DNA of 64,000 nt from Desulfopila aestuarii DSM 18488 (GTDB taxonomy: Bacteria > Desulfobacterota > Desulfobulbia > Desulfobulbales > Desulfocapsaceae), in the NCBI RefSeq assembly GCF_900143695.1, contig NZ_FRFE01000012.1:62001-126000 (forward strand). Reading direction: 5' to 3'. Shown here piece after piece: positions 28,054 through 37,868 of this stretch. The notes below the pieces were generated by a model. It did no database searches. It saw nothing but the letters and a program-made list of their open reading frames with translations, and was not told where the DNA came from. The stretch's first letter is position 1; each line of letters opens with the position of its first letter. Made by a program: the position numbers and the translations under genes.

Positions 28054-29073
28054 TTAACGAAACGGAGGCGCATACTGCAAACCACCGTCATACCAGAGGG
28101 CGTTTGGTCCACGCTCCAGTTTAAGAAGAGCGTGTTGTCCAAGGTTCCGTTCAAATATCTCGCCGTAATTGCCAACCTGCAGGATAATCCGGGCAGCCCA
28201 GTCATCAGCCAGCCCCAAGCCCTGACCCTTAATGCCCTCAAATCCGAGAAATCTTCGTACTGCCGGGTCTGCACTTGTCTGCATCTGCACGACATTATCT
28301 GCTGTAAGTCTAAGGGACTCACCATTCACCAGGGCAAACAGGGTCCATTTGACGATATTGAACCAGGCATCATCACCCTGCCGCACGACCGGCCCCATCG
28401 CCTCTCGTGCCATTCTCTCCTGCAGCATCACCGCACTCTCCGGCTCGGCCAACCGACTCCGCAACGCCTGGAGATGCGCAAGGTTGCCGGCTACCACTGA
28501 ACAGCGCCCCGCTTCAAACCCCTTCAGCGCCTGGTCGGGCGTATCGACAACAATTGGTTTGTAACTCATACCGTTCTGCGAAAAAAAATCGGCAGTATTC
28601 AGCTCTGCCGTTGTTCCAGCCTGGACACAGACGGCAGCTCCTTCCAGCTCCCCTCTTTTTGTTATCCCTGCGCTGCCGGCAACCATGAATCCCTGATCGT
28701 CGTAGTAACTGATTCCGGCAAAACTGATTCCCAACGAGGTATCACGGGTCATGGTCCAACCCGTATCATGGGCTAAAAGGTCCACCTCTCCGGACTGCAG
28801 GGCCGTAAAACTGTCCCTTGCTGTAAGCGGGACATTCCTGACCTTTTTGGCGTCCCCAAGAACAGCGGCCGCCACCGCCCGACAAAGGTCCACGTCAAAA
28901 CCGGTCCAATTGCCGTTTTCATCTGAAAAGGAAAAACCGGGTAAACCGGTGGCAACACCACACTGCAGATACCCACGACCACGTACTTCCTCCCTGGTTG
29001 CCGCCTCCGCCTGGAAAGCAACAAAAAGCGGCATCAACAGGAAAATCGCAAGTAGCCGTACTTTGTTCGTCAT
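28054..29073 (-). CDS. Amino-acid ABC transporter substrate-binding protein (AapJ type)
   Basis: 339 residues from ATG 29073 (GGAG upstream). The signal peptide (LLAIFLLMPLFVAFQAEA) precedes a family 3 periplasmic binding fold: LQCGVATGLPGFSFSDENGNWTGFDVDLCRA, FTALQSGEVDLLAHDTGWTMTRD and AGRCSVVAGNLAHLQALR. The overall length and motifs match general L-amino-acid binding proteins of the Aap/Bzt type. No permease or ATPase gene is next to it, so it is an orphan here. The gene before it is a D-amino-acid aminotransferase on the same strand. Confidence 0.85.
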   Translation of the reverse strand: MTNKVRLLAIFLLMPLFVAFQAEAATREEVRGRGYLQCGVATGLPGFSFSDENGNWTGFDVDLCRAVAAAVLGDAKKVRNVPLTARDSFTALQSGEVDLLAHDTGWTMTRDTSLGISFAGISYYDDQGFMVAGSAGITKRGELEGAAVCVQAGTTAELNTADFFSQNGMSYKPIVVDTPDQALKGFEAGRCSVVAGNLAHLQALRSRLAEPESAVMLQERMAREAMGPVVRQGDDAWFNIVKWTLFALVNGESLRLTADNVVQMQTSADPAVRRFLGFEGIKGQGLGLADDWAARIILQVGNYGEIFERNLGQHALLKLERGPNALWYDGGLQYAPPFR

Positions 29074-29114
29074 ACATTTCTCCAAAGACAACTGTCGTCC
29101 TCCACCCCACCGGA

Positions 29115-29963
29115 TCAAACAGCTGTCTTTCTGCTCTCTTCTATATAGATTTCTCTGAGGCGTCCGACAATTTGCCCGGGACGTCCGTCGGCCACCGCCA
29201 TTCCGTCAATCTCCACCACCGGGGTGACAAAAGCAGTCGCTGAAGTAATAAAAGCCTCAGCCGCTTGCTGAGCCTCTTGAAGGGTGAAAGGCCGCTCGTC
29301 AATCTTGAGTTGTTGCTCAGTTGCAAGCCTAAGTACTGCCGCCCTGGTCGTTCCTGGCAAAATGGAGGTCGACAGGTTTCTGGTAACGATAGTCCCGTCG
29401 TTGGTCACGATATAGGCATTGCTCGAAGTACCTTCGGTAACATGACCGTCTTCCACCAGCCAGGCGTCATCTTTACCTGCCTCTTTGGCAGCCATTTTTG
29501 CCATGGACGCGGCCAGCAACTGCACAGTTTTGATATCCCGCCGCTGCCAGCGGAGGTCGGGAACAGAAATCACCGAGAGCCCTTTCACTGTTTCAGTACT
29601 AAAATGTTTTTCCTGGGTAAACATGACAAGAGTCTGGGCAACACCCACCGGATAGTGAAAGTCCCGGTCCGCCTCGCCACGGGTCACCTGCAAATAGACA
29701 ACACCTTCCCGCAGTCCATTGCGACTGACCAAACGGCGATGGAGATCCAGCAGTGCCGCGTAATTGAGATCCATCGTCATGCCGAGTCCGGTCAATGACC
29801 TGTTCAGCCGATCAACATGACTGTCAAAATCAACCAACCGTCCATCAAGGACCGCTGTCACCTCATAGACCCCATCTGCGAAGAGAAAGCCCCGATCAAA
29901 CACCGAGACCTTCGCCTCATCTTCCGGCACAAAACTGCCATTGATATAGACCGTCCGCCTCAT
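29115..29963 (-). CDS. dat: D-amino-acid aminotransferase (class IV PLP enzyme)
   Basis: 282 residues. The PLP lysine is in RRDIKTVQLLAASMAK. Other family sites are FDRGFLFADGVYEV near the N-terminus, VTEGTSSNAYIV and ILPGTTRAAVL. This combination is closer to D-alanine aminotransferases than to branched-chain enzymes. It would interconvert D-amino acids and 2-oxo acids, supplying D-Glu or D-Ala for peptidoglycan or degrading D-amino acids. GGAGG precedes the start. It lies upstream of an amino-acid binding protein on the same strand. Branched-chain or 4-amino-4-deoxychorismate specificity cannot be excluded. Confidence 0.85.
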   Translation of the reverse strand: MRRTVYINGSFVPEDEAKVSVFDRGFLFADGVYEVTAVLDGRLVDFDSHVDRLNRSLTGLGMTMDLNYAALLDLHRRLVSRNGLREGVVYLQVTRGEADRDFHYPVGVAQTLVMFTQEKHFSTETVKGLSVISVPDLRWQRRDIKTVQLLAASMAKMAAKEAGKDDAWLVEDGHVTEGTSSNAYIVTNDGTIVTRNLSTSILPGTTRAAVLRLATEQQLKIDERPFTLQEAQQAAEAFITSATAFVTPVVEIDGMAVADGRPGQIVGRLREIYIEESRKTAV

Positions 29964-30246
29964 CTTCTGCCTCCGGTAAATTAAATAACGTACTCCGTTC
30001 TTGCACCTCTTCCGTCTCTCAATTCCAGGCTCCTCTTATGCCCCCGATGATTACCATGATTTTATCAATATAGAAACGGCCTAACCGCACACCCTGACAA
30101 ATACAGCGAAGAGAAAGCCTGGCCAACCTCAACGACATGAACGTTCACAGAAAAAAATCGGGAATTCCCAGACTGACATGAGTATAGTCTTGCTCAGCCA
30201 AGATACAAGAGCATAGATCACAGCAATCTTTTTTCCACCAGAGAGC

Positions 30247-31611
30247 ATGGAAGCGACCCGCAAATATCCCAAAACATCGCGCTTTGCCGCCATAGAAACG
30301 CTGCTGCGCCTCAACCGTACCCGCTATCCGGTCAAGCCCCTGTTTGACTCGGTGACTGACGAATGCAGGCTCATCGGCGCTGAACGGTCCCTTGCCATGA
30401 ACCTGATCTATGGAGTGCTACGTCGCCGCGATTATCTCGACCTGCTCATCGGCAAACTTTGCAACCGACCGCTCGACCAACTGGAACCTTTTGTGTACCA
30501 AGCACTCTCAGTAGGGCTCTACCAGCTGTTCTGCCTGGACCGAATTCCCGAATCGGCGGCGGTTAACGAAACGGTGAATGCTCTCAAGGCCGCAAGCCTG
30601 AAAAAACACCTCCACGGTTTTGTCAACGGGGTACTGCGCGCCGCGACCAGGCAACGCGATACGCTGCCAGGACCTGACGATACGCTTTCTTCCGGGGCCC
30701 CTATACTTAATCATCCTGCTTGGCTCACGGATCGTTGGCGGGACCGCTACGGACAAGACGAGATGGAGCGGATCTGTCGAGTCAATAGCCGGGAGCCCAG
30801 ACTCACGCTTCGGGTCAATACCCTCAAGATCGACCGCAACCATTTCGCCAACCGCCTCCAGGAGGACGGTATTACAGCCATTCCTGGACATTATGCGCCA
30901 GACAGTCTGGTTCTGACCAACTATCAAGGATCAATTAGCGCTCTGCCCGGCTACGATGAAGGCTGCTTTCAGGTGCAGGATGAAGCGGCCCAGCTGGCAA
31001 CGTTACTGCTTGGCCCCTTTACCAGCCAGATGGCCTATCTCGATGGTTGTGCCGGTCTGGGCGGGAAAACCAGCCACATCCTCCAACTCATGGCTCCCAA
31101 CAGTCGGGTCGTGGCCGTTGAACCCGAACCGCAGCGCCTCAGACTCTTGCAGGAAAATCTCGACCGCCTGGCCCCCGAAAGGCAACTCACCATCTGCCCG
31201 ACAAATCTCCAGGAATATTTACGGACCAGTCGTCTACAGTTTGACCGGGTGTTGATCGACGCCCCATGCTCGGGAACAGGAGTTATCGGCAGGCACCCGG
31301 ACATTCGCTGGAACCGCCAGCCAGATGACCTGATCGGCTACCAGCTCGAACAACTCGATCTTCTCGATAATGCAGCGGAACTGGTTGCACCGGAAGGAGT
31401 CATCGTCTACGCTACCTGCTCCATTGAAATCGAGGAAAACCAGCAGGTAATGGAGAGATTCCTCGCCGCCCATCCGGGATTTTCCCTCACCTCCTGTCGC
31501 GGCTATCTTCCAGAAACTGCAGTCGGCTTCCTGGAAGGAGATGTCTTCGCACCACGACCAACAGGTGAGATCGACGGTTTTTTTGCAGCCCGATTTATGC
31601 GTACATCCTGA
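30247..31611 (+). CDS. rsmB: 16S rRNA (cytosine-967 C5)-methyltransferase
   Basis: 454 residues. An N-terminal NusB-like helical domain (about 10-145, with RYPVKPLFDSVTDE and ERSLAMNLIYGVLRRR) is followed by a SAM-dependent methyltransferase domain. The SAM site is YLDGCAGLGGKTSHI. The two catalytic cysteines are Cys341 in DAPCSGTGVIGRHPD and Cys391 in YATCSIEIEEN. It methylates C967 of 16S rRNA. GAGAG precedes the ATG. It is the first gene of a rightward housekeeping run and is divergent from dat. Confidence 0.94.
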   Translation: MEATRKYPKTSRFAAIETLLRLNRTRYPVKPLFDSVTDECRLIGAERSLAMNLIYGVLRRRDYLDLLIGKLCNRPLDQLEPFVYQALSVGLYQLFCLDRIPESAAVNETVNALKAASLKKHLHGFVNGVLRAATRQRDTLPGPDDTLSSGAPILNHPAWLTDRWRDRYGQDEMERICRVNSREPRLTLRVNTLKIDRNHFANRLQEDGITAIPGHYAPDSLVLTNYQGSISALPGYDEGCFQVQDEAAQLATLLLGPFTSQMAYLDGCAGLGGKTSHILQLMAPNSRVVAVEPEPQRLRLLQENLDRLAPERQLTICPTNLQEYLRTSRLQFDRVLIDAPCSGTGVIGRHPDIRWNRQPDDLIGYQLEQLDLLDNAAELVAPEGVIVYATCSIEIEENQQVMERFLAAHPGFSLTSCRGYLPETAVGFLEGDVFAPRPTGEIDGFFAARFMRTS

Positions 31612-31763
31612 CGGGCTTCCAGAGTTATACAGCCACAGAAAAGACAGCCGTAGCGCCCCTTAGCGGGAGAATTGATTTTCTTTGCGCTCGCCCCCTGTCT
31701 GATGTACATTCCGTGCTTAACTTTTTCGTAACATATCCTCTACAAACACCCAACAGGCACACT

Positions 31764-32354
31764 ATGGCAGAGATAAAAAGTACAATGGATCTGGTAATGG
31801 AACGCATGGCGAAAATGACGGCCAATGCCAAACCCGTTGCCAGTGACGAAGATACAATGAAGGCAGGAATGCGCCTTGCCGCAGATTTTTTGAACAACCA
31901 ACTGGAAGACCTGGTCGAAGCACTTGCCGGAAATCCCCCTGAAACACAGCAGGCCATGTATAAAGGCGCAGTACAGACACTTCTTAGAAACGTGGTGCTG
32001 CCCCGTGACGAAATGCTGCAGAAACGCAGTGAAGTCGCTTTAAACGGCGTCATGAGCATTGCCGGCAATTTCGGAGTTTCGGCAATCTCCCAGATCTGTT
32101 CGGAGCTTCAGCAAATCCTCCAGCAGTACGACAAGCATAAGGAGCAGGTGACCCAACAGCTCGAAGGCGCGCTCAAGGCCCAACTTGAACAGCAGTATGC
32201 CGGCAGAGGGGTTGATGCTGGCAAAATCAGGGCTTCCATGCATCCAAAGTACCAGGAAGAGATGACCCGGATGCAGCAGGAACTGAACGGCCAGTACAAC
32301 CAGGCTATGCAGCAGCGTAAGGACACGATCCTGGAGCAGCTGGGGCTGGTCTGA
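31764..32354 (+). CDS. Conserved hypothetical helical protein
   Basis: 196 residues from ATG 31764; the frame is open a little further upstream. It is wholly helical and rich in Gln, Met and Glu, without signal peptide or membrane segment. The C-terminal half (LQQILQQYDKHKEQVTQQL, MTRMQQELNGQYNQAMQQRK) looks coiled-coil. I cannot assign a known domain with confidence. It lies 25 bases before the M24 peptidase gene, so it is probably in the same operon. Confidence 0.72.
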   Translation: MAEIKSTMDLVMERMAKMTANAKPVASDEDTMKAGMRLAADFLNNQLEDLVEALAGNPPETQQAMYKGAVQTLLRNVVLPRDEMLQKRSEVALNGVMSIAGNFGVSAISQICSELQQILQQYDKHKEQVTQQLEGALKAQLEQQYAGRGVDAGKIRASMHPKYQEEMTRMQQELNGQYNQAMQQRKDTILEQLGLV

Positions 32355-32379
32355 TTCTCATTCCTCCTATGAGGTTCTG

Positions 32380-33483
32380 ATGGATTACGCAAAACGTATA
32401 AAAAAACTGCAGAAAAAATTACGCCGTAAGAAGGTTGACGCACTCCTGGTGAGTCAGTCCCATAACCGGCGTTACCTCAGCGGTTTTACAGCCACAGACC
32501 ATGACATCAGTGAAAGCTCGGGCGTACTCCTCATCCCGGCCCGGGGTGAGGGGCTGCTGCTCACCGATTTTCGCTACCGGCAGCAGGCAGAGCAAGAGGT
32601 ACCGCACCTGCAGATCAAAATGTATCCCCGCGGGCTCATCAACCTGTTGAAATCGTTGCTGCCAAAGTGCGATATCCGAAAGCTGGGATTTGAGTCGAGC
32701 TACATGCTCCACTCGACCCATCGGACCATGAAAGACGCTTTCAAAAAGAAAGGCATCGAGCTCGTGCCGCTCTCCGGCATGATCGAAAAAATGCGAACCG
32801 TCAAGGATGCCGAGGAAATTGCACTTATCCGTGAATCGGTAACCCGCAATGAACAGGTTTTTCGAGATATTCTCCCCACCATCACCAGCTCACAGACCGA
32901 GATCGACATTGCCCTTGCTCTCGAACAGCGGATGCGTGTTTTAGGTGCATCAAGTCCCAGCTTTGCCACCATTGTCGCGGCCGGGGAAAACAGCGCTCTT
33001 CCTCATGCCGTACCGCAAAACAGCCGCATAGGCGCCGCCGGACCACTCACCATCGACATGGGACTGATATTGAACGGCTACTGTTCAGACATGACCAGGA
33101 CCTTTATCCCTGGGAAAAGAGTTACCAAAAAATACCAGGACATCCATCGCATCGTCCGGCAGGCGCAATTGGCCGGCATAGCCACGATCAAGGCCGGGAT
33201 CAGCGGTAAAGAGGTCGATAAGGCAGCCCGCGATATCATCGCCGATGCCGGTTATGGCGACTATTTCGGCCACAGCCTCGGCCATGGCGTTGGACTGGCC
33301 GTACACGAGGCACCACGCCTCTCGACCCAAAGCAAGGATACCCTGAAAGCCGGCATGATTGTCACTGTTGAACCAGGCATTTACATCCCGGGATGGGGCG
33401 GTATCCGACTGGAAAACATGGTGATAGTAACAGAAGACGGTTGCGAAAACCTGAACAGCGATACCACCTGGCTTGATATATGA
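32380..33483 (+). CDS. Xaa-Pro aminopeptidase-like M24 metallopeptidase
   Basis: 367 residues. An N-terminal creatinase-like domain (about 1-130, VDALLVSQSHNRRYLSGFTA) is followed by a pita-bread catalytic domain. Metal ligands are all visible: Asp in TIDMGLIL, Asp in SDMTRTF, His in GHGVGLAVHEAP, Glu in VEPGIYIPG and Glu in IRLENMV. It removes N-terminal residues before proline. The stop overlaps the start of the PhoH gene by four bases (ATGA), so the two are translationally coupled. Confidence 0.93.
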   Translation: MDYAKRIKKLQKKLRRKKVDALLVSQSHNRRYLSGFTATDHDISESSGVLLIPARGEGLLLTDFRYRQQAEQEVPHLQIKMYPRGLINLLKSLLPKCDIRKLGFESSYMLHSTHRTMKDAFKKKGIELVPLSGMIEKMRTVKDAEEIALIRESVTRNEQVFRDILPTITSSQTEIDIALALEQRMRVLGASSPSFATIVAAGENSALPHAVPQNSRIGAAGPLTIDMGLILNGYCSDMTRTFIPGKRVTKKYQDIHRIVRQAQLAGIATIKAGISGKEVDKAARDIIADAGYGDYFGHSLGHGVGLAVHEAPRLSTQSKDTLKAGMIVTVEPGIYIPGWGGIRLENMVIVTEDGCENLNSDTTWLDI

Positions 33484-34802
33484 CCAGATCGAAACCACCA
33501 AAATATTTCGTTCTCGACACCAACGTCCTCCTCCATAACCCGGAGTCCGTCACCTCCTTTGAAGATAACACCGTGGTCCTGCCGATGACAGTCATCGAGG
33601 AAATGGACAACTTCAAACGCCACAATGACGAACTGGGCCGCAGCGCCCGTCAGGTTATCCGTAAACTCGACCGGCTCCGCGCCCAGGGAAACCTGAGAGA
33701 CGGTGTGCAAATGGAAAATGGCGGTATTCTCAAAATCACCGTCGAAACTCAGGACATGCCGGGCTTGTTCATGGATATGAGCGTCCCGGACAACCGCATC
33801 CTGGCTGTAGCGTACGCGCTGCAAAGCGAAGGTCATCGCGTCATTTTCGTCTCAAAGGATATCAACTCCCGCTTAAAAGCCGATGCGCTCGGCCTCGACG
33901 TGATGGACTTCGAGAAGCAGAAATGCGATTTCGATGCCCTGTACACCGGCTGGCATCAGATATCTGTGGACGGCGAGCTGGTTGACCGCTATTACCAGGA
34001 AGAGACACTCACAATCCCCAACGGCGATTTTCTCATCAATGAGTTCATCTTGCTGCAGGACGAGTCCAACCCCAAACATTCGGCGCTGGCAAGGGCCACC
34101 GGCCCAGAAACTCTGAGCCATCTTGTGAAAGAGCGTGAGAACGCCTGGCATATTCGAGCCCGTTCCAAAGAGCAGCGGATGGCTTTTGAACTATTGCTCG
34201 ACCCCGCTATCAGCCTCATCACTTTGATTGGTCGGGCCGGCACCGGCAAAACCCTGCTTGCACTCGCAGCCGGCCTTGAGAGTGTGCTGAACGGTGAGAC
34301 ATTTGAAAAGATGCTGGTTTCCCGGCCAGTGATCCCTATGGGCAAGGATATTGGCTATCTCCCCGGCACCAAAGACGAAAAGCTCAGCCTGTGGATGCAG
34401 CCTATCTTTGACAACCTCATCTACCTGATGCGCCTGAACCACCGACTCGAGGAAGGCACGGTGCAGAGCAAGGTGGACAAGCTGTTCAAGGATCAGCATG
34501 TGGAACTGGAAGCTCTCACATATATCCGCGGTCGCTCTATCCCGGATCAGTTCGTAATCATCGATGAGGCCCAAAACCTCACACCCCATGAGGTGAAAAC
34601 CATTATTTCCCGTGCCGGCGAGAACACCAAGATGGTGCTTACCGGTGACCCGAACCAGATTGACAATCCATATTTAGATTCGTCCTCAAACGGTCTGTCG
34701 TATGCGGTCGAGAAACTCAAGGGGCAACCGCTCTACGGTCATGTGACGCTTTCCAAAAGCGAGCGCTCACCACTTTCGGCGATTGCTGCCGATTTCTTAT
34801 AA
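33480..34802 (+). CDS. PhoH family ATPase with N-terminal PIN domain
   Basis: 440 residues. A PIN ribonuclease-fold domain spans about 8-140, with acidic residues in VLDTNVLLHNP, VIEEMDNF and VPDNRILAVA. A PhoH ATPase domain follows, with Walker A GRAGTGKT at 251-258, Walker B FVIIDEAQN, and GDPNQIDNPYLD. The family (PhoH2 type) couples an RNA-unwinding ATPase to a PIN nuclease. Start ATG 33480 overlaps the M24 peptidase stop. Confidence 0.93.
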   Translation: MTRSKPPKYFVLDTNVLLHNPESVTSFEDNTVVLPMTVIEEMDNFKRHNDELGRSARQVIRKLDRLRAQGNLRDGVQMENGGILKITVETQDMPGLFMDMSVPDNRILAVAYALQSEGHRVIFVSKDINSRLKADALGLDVMDFEKQKCDFDALYTGWHQISVDGELVDRYYQEETLTIPNGDFLINEFILLQDESNPKHSALARATGPETLSHLVKERENAWHIRARSKEQRMAFELLLDPAISLITLIGRAGTGKTLLALAAGLESVLNGETFEKMLVSRPVIPMGKDIGYLPGTKDEKLSLWMQPIFDNLIYLMRLNHRLEEGTVQSKVDKLFKDQHVELEALTYIRGRSIPDQFVIIDEAQNLTPHEVKTIISRAGENTKMVLTGDPNQIDNPYLDSSSNGLSYAVEKLKGQPLYGHVTLSKSERSPLSAIAADFL

Positions 34803-34955
34803 GCTGCAGGACAGATTTTTTTATATATGGTATGATCCCGGCAAGTTCGCCTGCCGGGGCATCTGTTTCCCTATCCGACCGGATACCGGCCCCAAGAGAG
34901 CACAGTGCAAAACCTCTGTACATTTCCGGTTCGAGCAACCTTATAAAACGATATT

Positions 34956-35288
34956 ATGCGCCAGATAGTCATTGACGAACTGTCCCCCATGGAGCGGGAC
35001 AATATCGACTCGTATCTCAAACGTTCCCTCACCGCCGGGCCGATGATCGGCCTTTACTGGATTGTGCTCCCGCCCGATCTCCTTTCCGCAGCCCAGCAGG
35101 GTCATGAAGAACATGGTCCCTTTTACCTGGCAGTGGAGGTCGAGCAGTACCAGGTCCGTTTCGAATTGCTGGTCCGCAGCCAGTCGAACCTCCACTGCAG
35201 CTGTATTGCCCACGCTACGCCCACTCAACGCCAGTTTGTCCTCGACTTCGTCGACAGGATGCTGGAAGAAGAGATGATCCGGGCCTGA
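34956..35288 (+). CDS. Small conserved hypothetical protein
   Basis: 110 residues, soluble, mixed alpha/beta (MIGLYWIVLPPDLLSAAQQG, FYLAVEVEQYQVRFELLVRS, QRQFVLDFVDRMLEEEMIRA). No known domain recognised. It begins 153 bases after phoH; a 7-base-stem hairpin (34837-34858) and a TATGAT element (34831) in the gap could be regulatory. It precedes an M48 lipoprotein gene by 57 bases. Confidence 0.7.
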   Translation: MRQIVIDELSPMERDNIDSYLKRSLTAGPMIGLYWIVLPPDLLSAAQQGHEEHGPFYLAVEVEQYQVRFELLVRSQSNLHCSCIAHATPTQRQFVLDFVDRMLEEEMIRA

Positions 35289-35345
35289 AAATCGCTCGCC
35301 TGTTCAATTTCAGCAACGCATCCACAAAACCAGAGGACTTCCACC

Positions 35346-36158
35346 ATGAAAATCTGGATCTCTGTACTCCTTCTTCTTTTTCTGATTGCTGGCTGCGCCA
35401 CCAGCCCAACCGGACGATCGCAGCTGATGCTGGTGTCTCCCGAACAGGCGATCAGCGCCTCCCGTGAAGCCTATGTCCAGACCCTTCTTCCCTTGCAGAA
35501 AGAGGGCAAGATTGACTCTAATCTGGCAACTTCCCAGCGAGTCAGGACCATTACCGGTCGTATCATCTATCAGGCGATCGCCCTCTTTCCAGCCACCCGT
35601 TCCTGGGACTGGAGTGTCAAGGTGATCGATGAGCCGGAGGAGGTCAACGCCTGGTGTATGGCCGGCGGCAAAATGGCAGTCTACACCGGTCTTCTCGAAA
35701 AACTGAAACCCACTGACGATGAGCTCGCCCAGGTTATGGGACATGAGATCTCGCATGCCCTGGCCAATCATACCGCCGAAAAAATGTCCATGGCCATGGC
35801 CACCCAGATGGGAATGATGGGCGTGGCGCTTGCTGCCGGCGACAGCAAGTATTCAGGTCTGGCTATGTCGGGGGGAGCCATGGCTGCCGCCCTGGCCATT
35901 ACGCTGCCCAACAGTCGTACCGCCGAATCCGAGGCCGATGTGATGGGGATCGAACTTGCCGCACGAGCCGGCTATGACCCACGGGCCGCTATCACCCTCT
36001 GGGACAAGATGGGCAAGGTCGGCGGACCAAAACCACCCCAATTCCTCTCCACTCACCCAGCACCTGCCAATCGCCAGACAGAACTGAGAGCACTCACCGC
36101 CAAGATGATGCCGCTGTATCAGCAGCCGGGGCCGCGGCCAGTCTATCAGTTGAAATAA
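35346..36158 (+). CDS. M48 family metallopeptidase lipoprotein
   Basis: 270 residues. Signal peptide with lipobox LLIAGC near residue 17. The catalytic motif GHEISHA gives zinc ligands His133 and His137 and catalytic Glu134. The third ligand is probably Glu in TAESEADVMG. The segment EEVNAWCMAGGKMAVYTGLL before the motif and STHPAPANRQTELRAL near the end are typical of LoiP/YcaL/OMA1-like periplasmic proteases. It should act at the inner face of the outer membrane in protein quality control. Confidence 0.92.
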   Translation: MKIWISVLLLLFLIAGCATSPTGRSQLMLVSPEQAISASREAYVQTLLPLQKEGKIDSNLATSQRVRTITGRIIYQAIALFPATRSWDWSVKVIDEPEEVNAWCMAGGKMAVYTGLLEKLKPTDDELAQVMGHEISHALANHTAEKMSMAMATQMGMMGVALAAGDSKYSGLAMSGGAMAAALAITLPNSRTAESEADVMGIELAARAGYDPRAAITLWDKMGKVGGPKPPQFLSTHPAPANRQTELRALTAKMMPLYQQPGPRPVYQLK

Positions 36159-36409
36159 ATCAGTGTTCTATTTCCAGAATCTCAGATGGTTACCTCATGA
36201 TCTCACATTAATCCTGCTGGGCATGTTGCGTTTTGCAACAACAATTAGCTGATATTTCGGCGTGTTGCGAGTGACAAAGAGTTCGCAAAAAACGGGAAAT
36301 ATGGTATTCTTTCCCGATGTGCTCTTCAAGAAAATACTCAGTTTCACGTGCAATCATCGGTGTCAATCAACATTCACCGCCGATGGTTCTTTATTACGCG
36401 CCGTAATTC

Positions 36410-37708
36410 ATGCAGATCGTCACTTCGCACAAGCAGACGGATTTCGACGCCCTGGCCTCCATCGTCGCCGCCACCCTGCTCTATCCCGGTAGCGTTGGCG
36501 TAGTCCCCAAGGAAACAAGCCGCAACGTCAGCCGCTTCCTCTCCACCCACAAAACCGCCTTCAATCTCATTCTCCCCCAGGAAGTCGAACACGATAAAGT
36601 CACCAGACTCATTGTTGTGGATACTGCCAGCTGGCAGCGGCTGGACCGGATGGACAAGCTGAAGAAGCGAACCGATCTCGATATTCACCTTTGGGATCAT
36701 CACGCTCTAGGCGGCGACATCCAGGCAAACTGGGTATGCCAGGAGGATATCGGTGCCACCGTTACCCTCTTTGTGCGGGAGATGAAAAAGCGTGAGATGG
36801 AACTCAACCCGCTGATCTCCACCATTCTACTGATTGGACTGTACGAGGATACAGGCCATCTGACATTCCCCTCCACCACTCCGGAAGACGCGTACGCAGC
36901 AGCGTTCCTTTTAGAAAATGGTGCGGATCTGCACGTTGCCAGCACATTCCTTAACCCTCCGTACGAAGAAAAACAGAAAGAAATTCTCTTTGAGATGATG
37001 AAGTCTACTGAAAAGCGGACCATCAGCGATCTCAAAGTCGGCTTCAACATCGTTCCGCTGGAAGACAAGATCACGACACTGTCCAGCGTCGTTAACATCT
37101 ACCGCTCCATTATCAACGTCGATGCCATCTTTGTCATTTTCGTCACCAGCGACCGGGCCACAGTGATCGGCCGAAGCGGAGTGGAGTCGATCAATATCGG
37201 CCTGATCATGAGCCAGTTGGGCGGCGGCGGTCATGCCGGAGCGGGTTCTGCCACCATCCGGCTCAGTGAGCAATCGGCGGTAGCCATCCGCGACAGCATA
37301 ATCAAGATCCTGGAAAACGAACAGCAAGCAAGCGCACGGATAGCCGATCTGATGTCGTTTCCGGTATCCCATGTCACCCCGGACACTCCCATGCGTGAAG
37401 TCCATACCATGATGTCCCGCCGTAAGATCAGAGGGGTACTGGTCATGGAAAATGATGAGTTACAGGGCATTATCGTGCTCTGGGACTTTAAAAAATTAAA
37501 GAATGACAAACACTGGGACAAACCGGTCAAGGCCTATATGGCCCGCGACCTGATCAGTGTCGCCCCGGATGCCATCCCGGCCAAAGTGGGCCGCTTGATG
37601 CTCGAAAAAAATATCGGCCATCTGCCCGTGGTCCAGGACAACAAGGTCATTGGCATTGTCACCAGAACAGATATTTTGAATTATTTTTATAACCTGTTAC
37701 CCGAATAG
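36410..37708 (+). CDS. DHH phosphoesterase domain with two CBS domains
   Basis: 432 residues. The N-terminus has SHKQTDFDALASIVAA, with metal-binding His and Asp. The DHH motif proper is LWDHHALGG, and the DHHA1 part has the glycine-rich GGGGHAGAGSATI. Two CBS motifs follow (residues about 310-430): MSFPVSHVTPDTPMREVHTMMSRRKIRGVLVM and YMARDLISVAPDAIPAKVGRLMLEKNIGHLPVV. The layout equals the N-terminal half of large CBS/DHH poly(A) polymerase-like proteins, but no nucleotidyltransferase domain follows here. Oligoribonuclease (NrnA-like) or c-di-AMP hydrolase activity gated by adenine nucleotides is the likely role. Confidence 0.88.
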   Translation: MQIVTSHKQTDFDALASIVAATLLYPGSVGVVPKETSRNVSRFLSTHKTAFNLILPQEVEHDKVTRLIVVDTASWQRLDRMDKLKKRTDLDIHLWDHHALGGDIQANWVCQEDIGATVTLFVREMKKREMELNPLISTILLIGLYEDTGHLTFPSTTPEDAYAAAFLLENGADLHVASTFLNPPYEEKQKEILFEMMKSTEKRTISDLKVGFNIVPLEDKITTLSSVVNIYRSIINVDAIFVIFVTSDRATVIGRSGVESINIGLIMSQLGGGGHAGAGSATIRLSEQSAVAIRDSIIKILENEQQASARIADLMSFPVSHVTPDTPMREVHTMMSRRKIRGVLVMENDELQGIIVLWDFKKLKNDKHWDKPVKAYMARDLISVAPDAIPAKVGRLMLEKNIGHLPVVQDNKVIGIVTRTDILNYFYNLLPE

Positions 37709-37868
37709 TTCCCTTTCCATCGCAGGGCAAACAGGAAGCATGGCAGGGTCATCGACACCTCCGCCATCACCCAAATTACCGCTGTTTACCGTTGCCGGTT
37801 AACGACAACGGGGAGCAGTCACATTTTTCGTAATTTTCACATAACAGTTTTCGTACAAGGAGAGACAC

